Shown here: positions 17,374 through 27,445 of the stretch, one piece after another
Layout: each line of letters opens with the position of its first letter
Numbering within the stretch: position 1 is the first letter of the stretch
NCBI GenBank assembly: GCA_903642225.1
Contig: CAHJWI010000027.1
Span: 1 to 58,460 of the forward strand
Direction of reading: 5' to 3'
Origin: Acidobacteriaceae bacterium
Lineage (GTDB): Bacteria > Acidobacteriota > Terriglobia > Terriglobales > Acidobacteriaceae
DNA: 58,460 bases
Position numbers and translations under genes: made by a program
The notes under the pieces: generated by a model
Seen by the model: the letters and a program-made list of their open reading frames with translations, nothing else
What the model was told of the DNA's origin: nothing
The model's database searches: none

Positions 17374-18453
17374 ATGAAGCTCGACTCACTGCATGACTCT
17401 TGCGTCCTCAGCGTTCTTGCCGCCCTTTGCATGTGCAGTCCTGCTTTTTCGCAGAAGACCTCCGCGGCTGCGAACTCGTCTGTGATGCGGCAATTGCCTC
17501 GTTTCAGCGCCAGCAGTGTACCGGCGATGGGCCCGGGAGAGTTGCAGGCACCAACGCTGGAACCCGCTCCACCGGCGCCCGCCGGGTTGCCGGGCCATGG
17601 TCTGTCGCAGCACCCGATGCTCGTTTTCGGCGAGAGCTATAACAAGCTCCTGATTGTGAACCATGGCAGGGTTGTCTGGAGCTATTCGACGGGTCCCGGC
17701 CTTGAGCATGACGATGCATGGCTGCTGTCGAACGGCAATGTACTGTTCACGCGCATGCAGTACGTCGCGGAGGTAACGCCAGACAAGAAGGTCGTTTGGC
17801 GTTATGACGCTCCGGACGGAACGGAGATCCACGGCTGCCAGCCAATCGGACTGGACAAGGTGCTGTTCATCCTGAACGGCTTGCCGCCGAAGCTGATGGT
17901 GGTAAACATCAGGTCGAAAAAGACGGTGGTCGAGCATGCCCTGCCGGCCGCAAGCACGACAGACAGGGGCGTCGTGCATGGTGAGTTTCGCCACGTGCGC
18001 TACACCGCGGAGGGACACTACCTCGTTCCCTTCTTTTCCATGGCACGCGTAGTGGAGTACGACAAAGACTTTCACGAAGTCTGGACTCTGGACGTGCCCA
18101 GACCCTGGTCCGCGGTGCGGCTGAAGAACGGCAACACGCTGATCACAGACGAGCCCGATGTGCGCACTTTCGAGATTACGCCAGACAAGAAAGTCGTCTG
18201 GGAGTTGACAAAGAAAGACATCCCGGAGAAGTACTGGTACGGCAACACACAAACCGCAACACGGCTGGCGAACGGCAATACTATCATCTGCTCGCGGGGC
18301 GGCGACCACCGGGGCCCCCAGATGGTAGAAGTCACAGCAGACAAGAAAGTCGTGTGGGTGCTGCAGGACTGGCAGCACGTGGGGCCGGTCACCGCGGTAC
18401 AGGTGCTAGACGAGCCAGGCCTTCCTGAACGTCCTGGCGACGCTCAACGCTGA
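17374..18453 (+). CDS. Secreted arylsulfotransferase-like beta-propeller protein
   Basis: About 359 aa from ATG 17374, with a signal peptide (CVLSVLAALCMCSPAFSQ). A Pro-rich linker leads into a beta-propeller with repeated paired motifs: SNGNVLFTR / TPDKKVVWRYD, KNGNTLITDE / TPDKKVVWELT, ANGNTIICSR / TADKKVVWVLQ. These SNGN...DKKVVW repeats are typical of the ASST/arylsulfotransferase-like propeller family. The ending EPGLPERPGDAQR looks like the family's natural C-terminus, so it is probably complete. Sulfotransfer activity is not shown; many relatives lack it. The longer frame from 17302 adds an unlikely N-terminus. A TonB receptor follows after 455 bases. Confidence 0.75.
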   Translation: MKLDSLHDSCVLSVLAALCMCSPAFSQKTSAAANSSVMRQLPRFSASSVPAMGPGELQAPTLEPAPPAPAGLPGHGLSQHPMLVFGESYNKLLIVNHGRVVWSYSTGPGLEHDDAWLLSNGNVLFTRMQYVAEVTPDKKVVWRYDAPDGTEIHGCQPIGLDKVLFILNGLPPKLMVVNIRSKKTVVEHALPAASTTDRGVVHGEFRHVRYTAEGHYLVPFFSMARVVEYDKDFHEVWTLDVPRPWSAVRLKNGNTLITDEPDVRTFEITPDKKVVWELTKKDIPEKYWYGNTQTATRLANGNTIICSRGGDHRGPQMVEVTADKKVVWVLQDWQHVGPVTAVQVLDEPGLPERPGDAQR

Positions 18454-18908
18454 CGCGCAGGCGAGGTAAGGCGCAGTTCTCTCAAACGCTGCCGAATCAG
18501 CATACCAAGTCCCGGGCTTCGGCGCCGACCAGCTTGCGGTTGGTGGAGAGCTGGACGTTCAGACAAGTCGGTGGACTTTTGCGCTCCAGCGTTCCATTCG
18601 TAGAGCAGGCCTGAGGAAAAAGTGGCCGGCGCGAAGCCGTACAGATGCTCTAGGGCGTTAGCGTAGGCTAACATCGCAGCTTTGACGGAGCCAAGCATTT
18701 TGATCAACCGGGCGAGTACCTATCGGTCCATCATTGCGACCCGGAAACCGTGTTTCTGGAAAGTCAACTTTACCTCGAGCACCATTGCCATTTCTGCGGT
18801 GCTCTCTTAGTATTCGTGTACGTTCACCTAAGCGTAATGCCGCACTCGGAAGCAAAGATCCCGAAGGATCTCGCTTCGCGACATCCTTGTCACCTTTGAG
18901 GCTAACCG
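18454..18908. other. Intergenic region upstream of a TonB receptor
   Basis: No gene is recognised. A minus-strand frame at 18444-18707 has a short protein-like run (AAMLAYANALEHLYGFAP) that may be a scrap of a lost gene. Confidence 0.3.
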
Positions 18909-21900
18909 ATGCGATTCCATTCAGCTGCTTGTGTCCGCCTTGCGGCCCCGCTCTTATTCGTTCCTTTTGTACTTGGCACAAGCGCTTTTGCACAGCAGGA
19001 TCAGGGTGCTGTCACCGGCACCGTTCGAGATAGTTCCGGTGCGAGCGTCGTTGGAGCTGAGGCTACGCTCACCAACGTCGATCAGGGTCTCTCCTTTACT
19101 GCCAAAACCAACAATAGTGGCGTTTATCTATTCTCGCCGGTGAAGATCGGCGAGTACTCCCTCACAATTACAGCTCCTGGTTTTGAGAAGACCACACAAC
19201 AGAACTTGCGCCTGAACCTGCAGCAAAGACTTAATGTGGATGTGAGTCTGAGAACCGGCTCCGCCTCCGAGACAGTAACCGTAGACACCTCGCCACCGCT
19301 CCTCCAGACCGAAGAAGCATCTGTGGGGGAGGTGCTCTCCGAAAAGGTCCTGAACGAGACGCCGCTGAACGGCCGCAACTGGGTCTTTGCCGCGCAGCTC
19401 ACGGCCGGTGTTGCCCCTCCCTCAGGCGCGCGCGGTGCCGGAACCGGCGACTTCAGCGCCAATGGCGCCCGCTCCGACCAGAACAACTTCATTCTCGACG
19501 GCGTTGATAACAACGTTAACGTGGTTGACTTCCTCAACGGCGCATCCTTCAACGTGCAGCCGCCACCCGATGCCCTCGCCGAAGTCCGCATCCAGACCAG
19601 CAGCTACAGCGCAGAGTTTGGCCACTCCTCCGGAGCCGTCGTGAACGCCAGCATCAAGTCTGGCACTAACAGCTTTCACGGCTCGCTATGGGAGTACCTC
19701 CGCAACGACAAACTGAATACCAAGCAGTTCTTCGACCAGCCTACCGATAAGGTTCCGGAGTACCGCCAAAACATCTATGGCGGCACCCTCGGCGGCCCAA
19801 TCTATAAAAACAAGCTCTTCTTCTTCGGTGATGCTCAGGGCAATCGCGTAGTGCACGGCAATAACCAGATCATCAGCGTGCCCTCAGTGCTTGAACGACA
19901 GGGTGACTTTAGTGAACTGCTCGATCCCGCGCAGACCGGCGGAGCACCGCAGTACCTGTATCAGCAGCGCTCCGGCGGTGGCCCCAGTCCGGCAGCACCC
20001 GGCTCTACCCTTGCGACCGCCAGTCCCTACCAACAGAGCTGCAACGGCCGACTGAACGTCCTCTGTCCCACGGCCATCAACCCGATTGCGCAGAAAATTC
20101 TCAATCTCTATCCTCTGCCCAATCGCGTCAATACCGATGGTTCGGGCCTGCTGACGCGGAACTACACCTCACCCATCAACAACACCGACATTACTGCGCA
20201 GTACGACGCGCGCATCGATTACAACCCGACCGCACGCGATCAGGCCTTTGCCCGTTTCAGCTACCAGCATGAGTACCAGTTCTACCCACCACCCCTTGGT
20301 CCCATCCTTGATGGCGGTGGCTTTGGTGCCGATGGGAACGAAGTCAATATCGGGGAGAACATCGCGCTCAGCGAAACTCACGTCTTTACGCCGAAGCTGC
20401 TCAATGAGCTTCGCTTCGGGTATAACTACGGGCATTTCTACTTCACCCAGCCAGGCGCGGCGGATGCTGGCCTTGCCGCGTCCATCGGTCTGAACGGCAT
20501 CCCGCCGGGAACCCTGAATGGCGGTCTGCCCAACATCTACTTCCATAGCGGCGGCCCCAATATTTCAGGCGCGGGAGCGCCCAATTACTATCCGTCCGAT
20601 GAGCACGAGAACATCGCGCAGATCCTGGATAACGTCACGCTCAACCGGAGCAATCACTCCATCCGCATTGGTGTGAACTTCCAGCGCATCCGCTTCAGTA
20701 CTCTCCAGCCCCCACGCTCCCGCGGGAACTATAACTACAATGGAAGTTTTTCGAGCGCGTACGGTATTCCGAATACCGGCTTCAGCCTGGCTGACTTTCT
20801 TTCAGATAACCAGAGTGACGGCGGACTGTCGTCGGGCGGCGTTGTCGACGATGTACGCTGGGATCGATCGGTCTTTGTTCAGGATGACTGGAAGATCACA
20901 CCGCGGCTTACCTTCAACGTTGGCATCCGCGCTGAAAACCAAACGCCCTACTACGAACGGCACGACAACCAGGCAGCCTTCTATCCAACGGCAGGTACAA
21001 CGTACGATCCGACCGTAGGCCAGCAGGGCCTTTCGCGCAGCGCCGGCGTGTATGTCCTTCCCGAGAAAGCTCGCAACACCCCCCTGAGCGCCGGTCTTCT
21101 TAGCGCTCTCGCCGCCGATAACATCACCGTGCAATACACCAACAACCGTTACCTGATCGACTATCAGAAAATCGGCTGGGGCCCGCGCGCCGGTCTCTCT
21201 TTCAAAATGGATGATCGCACGGTGGTCCGGTCCGGCTTCGGTATCTTCTTCGGTGGTCTCGAAAGTATCGGTTTCGCGCCGAATCTCGGCCTCAACTATC
21301 CCTTCACGGCCAACACCAGCATCACGAGTCCAAATGATGTCAGTTGTCTGTACAGTAACGGTTGCCCCACCAACGGAATCAGTCTCGGGACGGGGTACAC
21401 TGACTTCCTATCGAGCGGCGGTCTGCTGAACGCCCCTGGGACGCCGACTCTGAACGGCATACAGAACCATCTGCCCACCTCCTACACAGAGCAGTTCAAT
21501 CTTAGCTTCGAGCGCGACCTGGGTTATAGCCTCACGGCCAACATCGCCTACGTCGGCTCCCTGAGCCACCATACGCTTGACTTTCCCGGAACCAATAGTT
21601 CGCCGGTGATCACTCCGTATTGCAACAGCGATGGGCCTGGCGGCGAGCCTACCAACCTGCCCTGCGGCACCAGCAACTCGCAGAATCCTTTCAGCCATGT
21701 AGGTATTAACTATCAGGCTAACGATGGCATTGCCGCCTATCACGGGCTACAGACCAAGCTGGATAAGCGCTTTAGCAACGATCTCAGCTTCTTGGCCACC
21801 TATACCTGGTCGCATCAGATGACCAACGCCGGCACAGCCATTTCGCAGGGTGACAACTATTCCGGTACCGGCGGAACGGCCAATTACTACATCTTCGGGT

Positions 21901-22580
21901 CTCGCCAGGGTTTCTCGAACGGTCCGGAAGATGTACGCCACCGCTTCACCTTCAACAGCCACATCACCCTGCCCGCCGGTCGGGGCCATCGCTTCCTGAA
22001 CACCGGAATCGCCGGGCAGGTCCTAGGCGGCTGGGAGCTGAGTCTCACTGAACAAATCCAGACCGGGGAACCCTTCACTGTCGGAACTGCCAACTTCAGC
22101 GGTGTAAACGGCCTGGGTCAGAACGCGATTCGCATCCGCGATCCCTTCGAAGGAGGCGGTTCGCCAGACCCAAGTCTCAACTATCCCGCAGGGGCAGCTT
22201 GCCCTGCAAAGGTGAAAACTCTGGATGCCTGGTTTAACCCCTGCGCCTTCAAAAATCCGCTACCCGGAACCGCGATTACAGGGGTCATCTCGACAGCTGC
22301 GGGCGCAACTCCCTACTTGGGTGATCACAACAACACCGTTCCGGGTCCGGGCTACCACCGTACTGATATCTCCCTCTTCAAGAACTTCGCACTCTTCCAC
22401 GAATCACAGGTGCAGTTCCGTGCTGATGTCTTCAATCTGCTGAACACGCCCGCTTTTATCCTGACCGGTGGAAACGATGGTCCGAATGGCTCAGTGATCG
22501 GAGGAGGCAGCTATCGCTTCTTTCAGAACAACACACCGAACTCACGGTTCTTTCAGTTCTCCCTGAAGTACACCTATTAG
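18909..22580 (+). CDS. Oar-like TonB-dependent receptor, 1,223 aa
   Basis: Very large outer-membrane receptor typical of acidobacteria. Signal peptide: residues 1-28 (LLFVPFVLGTSAFAQ). The CarboxypepD_reg beta-sandwich runs from about 31 to 115 (GAVTGTVRDSSGASVVGAEA). The plug domain includes VLNETPLNGRNWVFAAQLTAG and FILDGVDNNVNVVDF, then SSYSAEFGHSSGAVVNASIK. A long barrel follows, with repeats rich in Tyr, Asn and Gly, ending in FFQFSLKYTY with a terminal aromatic. ATG 18909 is preceded by GAGG. Such proteins are thought to import large substrates, probably oligosaccharides or peptides, with TonB energy. Ligand unknown. It follows the arylsulfotransferase-like propeller. Confidence 0.93.
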   Translation: MRFHSAACVRLAAPLLFVPFVLGTSAFAQQDQGAVTGTVRDSSGASVVGAEATLTNVDQGLSFTAKTNNSGVYLFSPVKIGEYSLTITAPGFEKTTQQNLRLNLQQRLNVDVSLRTGSASETVTVDTSPPLLQTEEASVGEVLSEKVLNETPLNGRNWVFAAQLTAGVAPPSGARGAGTGDFSANGARSDQNNFILDGVDNNVNVVDFLNGASFNVQPPPDALAEVRIQTSSYSAEFGHSSGAVVNASIKSGTNSFHGSLWEYLRNDKLNTKQFFDQPTDKVPEYRQNIYGGTLGGPIYKNKLFFFGDAQGNRVVHGNNQIISVPSVLERQGDFSELLDPAQTGGAPQYLYQQRSGGGPSPAAPGSTLATASPYQQSCNGRLNVLCPTAINPIAQKILNLYPLPNRVNTDGSGLLTRNYTSPINNTDITAQYDARIDYNPTARDQAFARFSYQHEYQFYPPPLGPILDGGGFGADGNEVNIGENIALSETHVFTPKLLNELRFGYNYGHFYFTQPGAADAGLAASIGLNGIPPGTLNGGLPNIYFHSGGPNISGAGAPNYYPSDEHENIAQILDNVTLNRSNHSIRIGVNFQRIRFSTLQPPRSRGNYNYNGSFSSAYGIPNTGFSLADFLSDNQSDGGLSSGGVVDDVRWDRSVFVQDDWKITPRLTFNVGIRAENQTPYYERHDNQAAFYPTAGTTYDPTVGQQGLSRSAGVYVLPEKARNTPLSAGLLSALAADNITVQYTNNRYLIDYQKIGWGPRAGLSFKMDDRTVVRSGFGIFFGGLESIGFAPNLGLNYPFTANTSITSPNDVSCLYSNGCPTNGISLGTGYTDFLSSGGLLNAPGTPTLNGIQNHLPTSYTEQFNLSFERDLGYSLTANIAYVGSLSHHTLDFPGTNSSPVITPYCNSDGPGGEPTNLPCGTSNSQNPFSHVGINYQANDGIAAYHGLQTKLDKRFSNDLSFLATYTWSHQMTNAGTAISQGDNYSGTGGTANYYIFGSRQGFSNGPEDVRHRFTFNSHITLPAGRGHRFLNTGIAGQVLGGWELSLTEQIQTGEPFTVGTANFSGVNGLGQNAIRIRDPFEGGGSPDPSLNYPAGAACPAKVKTLDAWFNPCAFKNPLPGTAITGVISTAAGATPYLGDHNNTVPGPGYHRTDISLFKNFALFHESQVQFRADVFNLLNTPAFILTGGNDGPNGSVIGGGSYRFFQNNTPNSRFFQFSLKYTY

Positions 22581-23122
22581 CATCAGGTGTGCAGTCACAT
22601 CGTCGCCACACAAATGATGTAAACGCATCGCCGGCTCTGTCGACGTGGAAGCGCCTCATTACTCACTGCCGAGGCAAAGTTATGAAACTCTGTGACTCGT
22701 TTCCGAACTGCTCTATAGATAGAGCCTACTTTGGGCCACGAGAGGGGACTGTAGAGTGTGGTTTGAGTAATTATTGGTCGTAGATTTTGTGGTGGTATCT
22801 GTCGTAAGGTGCGGGCGTGCCTATCCTGCCATGTTCTCAGGTGTTGTCTCTCCCGTAGGGTGGCGCAAATCTTCTCACGCTACGTGGCATTCATGCTGAG
22901 GACACGTTCGATTTGGGTCAGCAGTCTTGTGAGAAGGCGAAGGTTTCGTCGAGTTCTGCGACGCTTGCAGAAAGTGTCGCTCATCGACTCCGGGTTTTGC
23001 GCGATGGGTCGAGAAACGCCGACCGTAAAGACGTTCGGACCCGTTAGAAACGGTGACCCTGCCGACCTTTGCTCAACGGCTCGCTTGTAGCCCGAACTAC
23101 TTTAGCCAGGTTAACGCGGCCT
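22581..23122. other. Intergenic region between convergent genes, nothing recognised
   Basis: The region lies between the receptor stop and the stop of the minus-strand peptidase. No ORF has a recognisable domain or ribosome site, and I see no clear strong terminator hairpin. Confidence 0.3.
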
Positions 23123-25642
23123 CTAGTGCCCGCTTGTGCCCGACCTGCTTTGGACGCGCGGTGGAGCATCCTTCACGTAGGTGTCGAACCAGTGCACCAT
23201 TTCGTACACCAGCTGTTCGTTAGATTCGAATGCGGTGTACCAGTGAGGCTCGTGCGGCAGCATGACCAGGCGGACGGTGCCGCCGTTGCCGCGGATGGCC
23301 TCATACAGCAGCTTGGCTTGAATCGGGGTCGTGCCTGGGTTGGCATCTTCTTCGCCGTGGACGATCAGCAGCGGATGCTTGAACTTATCTGCAGAGAAGA
23401 ACGGTGAAACGGTGCGATACACGTCCGGCGCTTCCCATACGGAACGGCGCTCGTTCTGGAAGCCAAAGGGCGTGAGCGTTTTGTTGTAGGAGCCGCTTGT
23501 CGCCACGCCGGCGCGGAACAGATCGGTGTGGGCGACCAGGTTCGCCGTCATGAGCGCACCGTGGCTGTGGCCGGTGACACCGACGCGGTCCGGGTCGACC
23601 ACGCCGATGCGCACGCCTTCTGCTATAGCCGCGTTCGCGTCGGCAACAAGCTGATCCAGGTAGGTGTCGTAGGCCTTCTTGGGGTCTCCTACGATCGGAA
23701 AAGCCGTGTTGTCCAGGATGGCGTAGCCGGCCAGCAGCAGGAGTTGGTACTCATACAGGCGAGTAAAGGTCTGGTCGGAGCTGGTGACCTGGCCGGCCTG
23801 CGACGCATTCGCATAGTCCAACGGATAGGCGTACAGGATGGTTGGAACGCGCGTGCCCTCACTGTAGCCGGGAGGTGTGTAGAGCGTGAAGGAAAGATCG
23901 AGGCCGTCGGAGCGCTTGTATTTGACCAGGCGCTTCTTGATGCTGCGGATCTCAGGGGTGGGGTCCGGGATGTGGGTCACCGGCGTGTTAGTGGAGACGA
24001 ACACGGCATCACCGGGCTTTGGGGCCTCGACGGCTTCGCCGAGGGCGCGAAGAAAAGCGTTCGGCGGATCGGACGGTGACTGCTTCCAACTGAGAAAGTG
24101 GTGAGTGTCCGGGCCGGTGAATGCAACGAACGATTCGATGCCGACGGTGCCACTGCGAAACAGCCGTTGGGAGCTGTTCGTGTTCAGGTCGCGGCGGTCC
24201 ACGAAGGGACGGCGACCCTCGGGGGTGGCGCCGCGACCGGACAGGAAAATGGCGTCGCCATCTAGACGGATGACAGATTGCCCGTTCGGCAGCGTACGGT
24301 AGACCGGAGAGCCGGGGTTGCCATAACTGTCATCGTAAGACAGATCGAAGAGTGTTCGCGGCTTCTGTTTCAAGTCGTCGACGTTGACGATGTCGGTGTG
24401 CTGCCAGTGACGGTTCTCGTCGAATTGTTCGAGCAGGGCGATGCTGGACTTTTCCGTCCAGCCAAAACCTGCATAACGCTGGGCTGTGCGTTCAATCTCG
24501 ACGGGCGCGCCAGTGAAGGGCGACTTGTGCAGCATGACTTTGTCGCGGTTGGGCGCGGTCTGGTTCCAATCGCCGCCGTCCAGCGCCTCAGCCCAGACGA
24601 GCGTTGCCGGTTCGGTGGCGCGCCAGGAGAAGGCGCGGGGTCCGAGCGGCACACCGTGAATGGGCACGCGGTCAGCGAGCGGCAGTGACGCGACAGTACG
24701 AGTGGTCACGTTGCCGGGGCTGGTGATGCTCCAGACCTCAACCTCCTGCGGAAAATGGTCATAGGTCGTCACGTAGGAGTAGGGCTTGTGGATGGACGTG
24801 ACCAACACCGAGTGCGTGTCGGGCGCAGGCGTAATGCCGAGCATGTTGGCGGGCTTGCCCAGCATGGTCACGGCAGAGGTCTCAACATCCACCAAGGCAA
24901 GCTGGGAGACGGCGAAGTGGTCGAAGACGTCCTCATCGTGCTTGTTCGTCAGCACGTCGCGCACCTCATAGGTGCTGCTGGCGCCCTTGCCTCCAAGCGC
25001 CTCCTGAATGCCGGGTCCGCTGAGAGCGGCGGGTGCGGCAGGCACGGGACCGAGCCCGGGCGGCACCAGCTTAACCAGTAGCATGTGGGTGCCGCCGAGC
25101 CATTGAAAGTCGTCGCCGAACATGGGGTTGAGCGCGACGTTCGGCACGGCGTGGACCGTGCCGGTGGCGGCATCGCCAATCCAGAGCTGTACAGAAGTCG
25201 GCGTGATGTTTGCAATCGCGAACAATTTGCCGTCCACCGACCAAGAGGGAAGCCCGGAGCAGGAGTTGGCGGGCAGGTTGACGGGGATGCTTCTGCGTTC
25301 GGCAACGTGAACGATTGAGTAGCTCGCAGCACATGCCGTGATGCCGTAACCACCGGCAGTGTCATGCCTGCTGTGGTTGGCGGGCTCGACGCGAACCCCG
25401 GCGAGGCGCAAGTACGGCTCGGAGACGCGGTCGATAGAGGGGTACTGCTGTTGGCTTACCAAGAGTATGGTGTCGCCAGTGGGACTGACCACCGGGAACG
25501 GTGGCGAGGGCGCCTGCATTACCTTAAGGATGGCCGGGGCAGGCTGGTTGTAACCCGACGCGGTTTGCGCAGCGAGATGCATGGCGGACGACATACACAG
25601 GGCAACTGTAAACAGACAGCTAAGGGTGGGAAACCGAAGCAT
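23123..25642 (-). CDS. Secreted S9-family prolyl oligopeptidase-like peptidase
   Basis: About 839 aa. The start is taken at the ATG 25642, since the next residues form a signal peptide (LRFPTLSCLFTVALCMSS ... LAAQ); the open frame upstream has a poor sequence and overlaps an integrase remnant. An N-terminal propeller is followed by an alpha/beta-hydrolase domain. The catalytic triad is visible: Ser693 in GVTGHSHGALM, Asp766 in HGEEDANPG and His800 in LPHEPHWY. GHSHG in place of the more common GxSxGG is a variant seen in glutamyl- and dipeptidyl-type S9 members. It probably cleaves peptides in the periplasm. Transcribed alone, convergent with the TonB receptor. Confidence 0.88.
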   Translation of the reverse strand: MLRFPTLSCLFTVALCMSSAMHLAAQTASGYNQPAPAILKVMQAPSPPFPVVSPTGDTILLVSQQQYPSIDRVSEPYLRLAGVRVEPANHSRHDTAGGYGITACAASYSIVHVAERRSIPVNLPANSCSGLPSWSVDGKLFAIANITPTSVQLWIGDAATGTVHAVPNVALNPMFGDDFQWLGGTHMLLVKLVPPGLGPVPAAPAALSGPGIQEALGGKGASSTYEVRDVLTNKHDEDVFDHFAVSQLALVDVETSAVTMLGKPANMLGITPAPDTHSVLVTSIHKPYSYVTTYDHFPQEVEVWSITSPGNVTTRTVASLPLADRVPIHGVPLGPRAFSWRATEPATLVWAEALDGGDWNQTAPNRDKVMLHKSPFTGAPVEIERTAQRYAGFGWTEKSSIALLEQFDENRHWQHTDIVNVDDLKQKPRTLFDLSYDDSYGNPGSPVYRTLPNGQSVIRLDGDAIFLSGRGATPEGRRPFVDRRDLNTNSSQRLFRSGTVGIESFVAFTGPDTHHFLSWKQSPSDPPNAFLRALGEAVEAPKPGDAVFVSTNTPVTHIPDPTPEIRSIKKRLVKYKRSDGLDLSFTLYTPPGYSEGTRVPTILYAYPLDYANASQAGQVTSSDQTFTRLYEYQLLLLAGYAILDNTAFPIVGDPKKAYDTYLDQLVADANAAIAEGVRIGVVDPDRVGVTGHSHGALMTANLVAHTDLFRAGVATSGSYNKTLTPFGFQNERRSVWEAPDVYRTVSPFFSADKFKHPLLIVHGEEDANPGTTPIQAKLLYEAIRGNGGTVRLVMLPHEPHWYTAFESNEQLVYEMVHWFDTYVKDAPPRVQSRSGTSGH

Positions 25643-25739
25643 ACTCTCTCGCGGGCGTAAGGCAATAGGTTTATTGCAGGTTCTCATACTATAGCGCTGA
25701 GTGCATTTCGCGTTGCAGAACCTTGTGCGCTCGGACTCG

Positions 25740-25975
25740 TAAGCGAGCTGCCACACTCACACTCACGACCGACCACACCGCCCAATCAGTTAAACTCTCC
25801 CCACGTTGCCGCCTTGGAGATTGACCGCAGCAGTGGCCCTCCTCTATGCCGGCTGCACTCTGCCAAGCGTTGACACCATGCTTAACCCACAGTAGTCACG
25901 CTCGCCTTTAAGCGATGCCGCGCACGGCTATGTTTTCGATGAGCCAGCAACCTCGACAGCAGGTTGGGACAACCC
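25740..25975 (-). pseudogene. Tyrosine recombinase fragment B, internally deleted
   Basis: The minus strand reads ASLKGERDYC, the entry to the integrase catalytic domain, which then joins directly (with a frame change) to WVKHGVNAWQSAAGIEEGH and, after a further shift, GESLTDWAVWSVV. About 50 codons between DYC and WVKHG, present in fragment A, are missing. The frame ends before the HxxR box. This scrap sits in the promoter-proximal region of the S9 peptidase gene. Confidence 0.65.
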
Positions 25976-26895
25976 TTTGCTGCGCTCCACGCTAATTCGC
26001 TGGAGCCGACACCCGAATCAAGCGACCGATGTGGTTTTATAGGTCCGGGAGGGCAAGGAGAGGTGCTCTCCGAAGCGGAGGTCAAGGCGCGTGGCATGAC
26101 GGACGAGCAGATGACGTCGGCGCCTTTCAACCGCGCGACGGTATCCTTACTGCTTACTAGGTGACCGGAATCAATCAGACGGGCAGGCAAGGTGGACAAT
26201 CGCTATGCGGCTTTCCATTCCGCGCACCTTGCTGCCATGGCACGGGCCCGTGCGCCGAGAAAATGGAAAAGTCCCACAATCTACGCACAGTTCCGGCCAT
26301 CCCTCCTTCTGGGCTGGCTCCATCTTCGTCAGTGGTCCGGAGACCTGCCGCAGCACCCACTTACCGTGCCGGAGAATTACCTTAGACCGGAATTGGACTA
26401 TTACGGATTGGACGCGTCTATAACCGTTCAGCGGAGCATTGCCGGCACTCTTCTGTCGGCAATCCACACGAAGTTACCACCACAAAAAAAATCAGGCTCC
26501 CTCTGCAGAAATCTAGCTTCCGTGATACTTCAGGAGAGTTATCCAGCTTACCTGGTGGACTCCCTTCACATCTTGAGACGGCGCATCAAAGGCGTACAAG
26601 CAACCGTCTTCTCACCTTGCATAGCCTCATTGACGTTCAATCCACGAGCTTATCCGCTGAGTCATGCTGGCCACGCCTTCCATGGTGGGGTCGCATGGGA
26701 GGTCGCCAGGGGTGCTTCGTTCCCTGGCGCATCGCTTCGATTTCTAACTCGTTGCTTTCGAGTGTTCCATTCCCTAAACAGATGAACCCGTGCTTGTGGC
26801 GCTGAACATCAAAGTTCGTGCGCTTTGCTCATGTTCCTCCGAGCGCTGCAATCCGCTAAGGGCACGACGAAGTCGTGCTGGGATAGCATTCTTCT
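25976..26895. other. Decayed intergenic region, no supported gene
   Basis: About 920 bases with several short open frames on both strands. None has a start, a ribosome site and a recognisable domain together. An A-run (eight to nine A) lies near 26482. Flanking scraps of integrase, TetR and SDR genes suggest this is also gene debris. Confidence 0.4.
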
Positions 26896-26952
26896 ATGGC
26901 CCGAACAAAGAGTCCGGAAAAGCGGCATGCAATCCTGCGAGCGGCAGTGCTA
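26896..26952 (+). pseudogene. TetR-family regulator, N-terminal scrap
   Basis: MARTKSPEKRHAILRAAV is the classic opening of a TetR repressor, first helix before the helix-turn-helix. The match ends at about 26952, and no further TetR sequence follows. The sequence runs on almost directly into an SDR C-terminal scrap. Confidence 0.5.
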
Positions 26953-26969
26953 AATGGGCGCAGAGGGCG

Positions 26970-27257
26970 GGCGAGAAGTCGCCCGAGGTACTGCCGGAGT
27001 ATGAAGCATCCGTCGGCGCAACCTACAAGATGCTGGCTGCTGTGCGTGGCCACTCCGAGGGCGATCCTAAAAGGATTGCGGATTTAATACTCAAGCTGGC
27101 ATATGCAGAAGAGGTTCCGAAGCGGCTCGTGCTCGGCAGGGATGCGGAAACCTATGTCAAGCAGGCCGAGACCGCACGCGCGGAGGAAGCATCGAGATAC
27201 CGAGGACTGACGCTTTCAACTTCTTTTCCCGATAGCTCAGCCCCGCCAGCTTACTAA
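26970..27257 (+). pseudogene. Short-chain dehydrogenase/reductase, C-terminal fragment
   Basis: PEYEASVGATYKMLAAVRGH, then GDPKRIADLILKLAYAEEVP, KRLVLGRDAETYVKQAETAR and a SLSTSF-like ending match the last ~90 residues of SDR oxidoreductases of the kind often sold as 'SDR family oxidoreductase' beside TetR genes. The Rossmann fold and YxxxK active site are missing. Together with the TetR scrap just upstream, it looks like a deletion between a regulator and its target. Confidence 0.65.
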
Positions 27258-27268
27258 ACACTGAGAAT

Positions 27269-27298
27269 GTTATGCCGGGCACGGGTGCCCGGCATAAC
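27269..27298. terminator. Perfect 14-bp inverted repeat
   Basis: GTTATGCCGGGCAC and its exact complement are separated by GG. It lies between the SDR fragment (+) and the end of the MetIQ gene (-), so it may act as a two-way terminator. There is no T-run on the plus side. It could instead be a mobile-element end. Confidence 0.45.
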
Positions 27299-27445
27299 TC
27301 AGCTAATGGCACTTAGTTGCTCTCCGCGACATGGACGGCACCATTGCCCGCGTGTGCAAGGGCTGAGGGGAAGCTCAAACCCTCGCTGAGCACTCGCGTC
27401 CTCCATCGGCTGGAGTACATTCACTCAGGACCTCGCCTCGTAACT

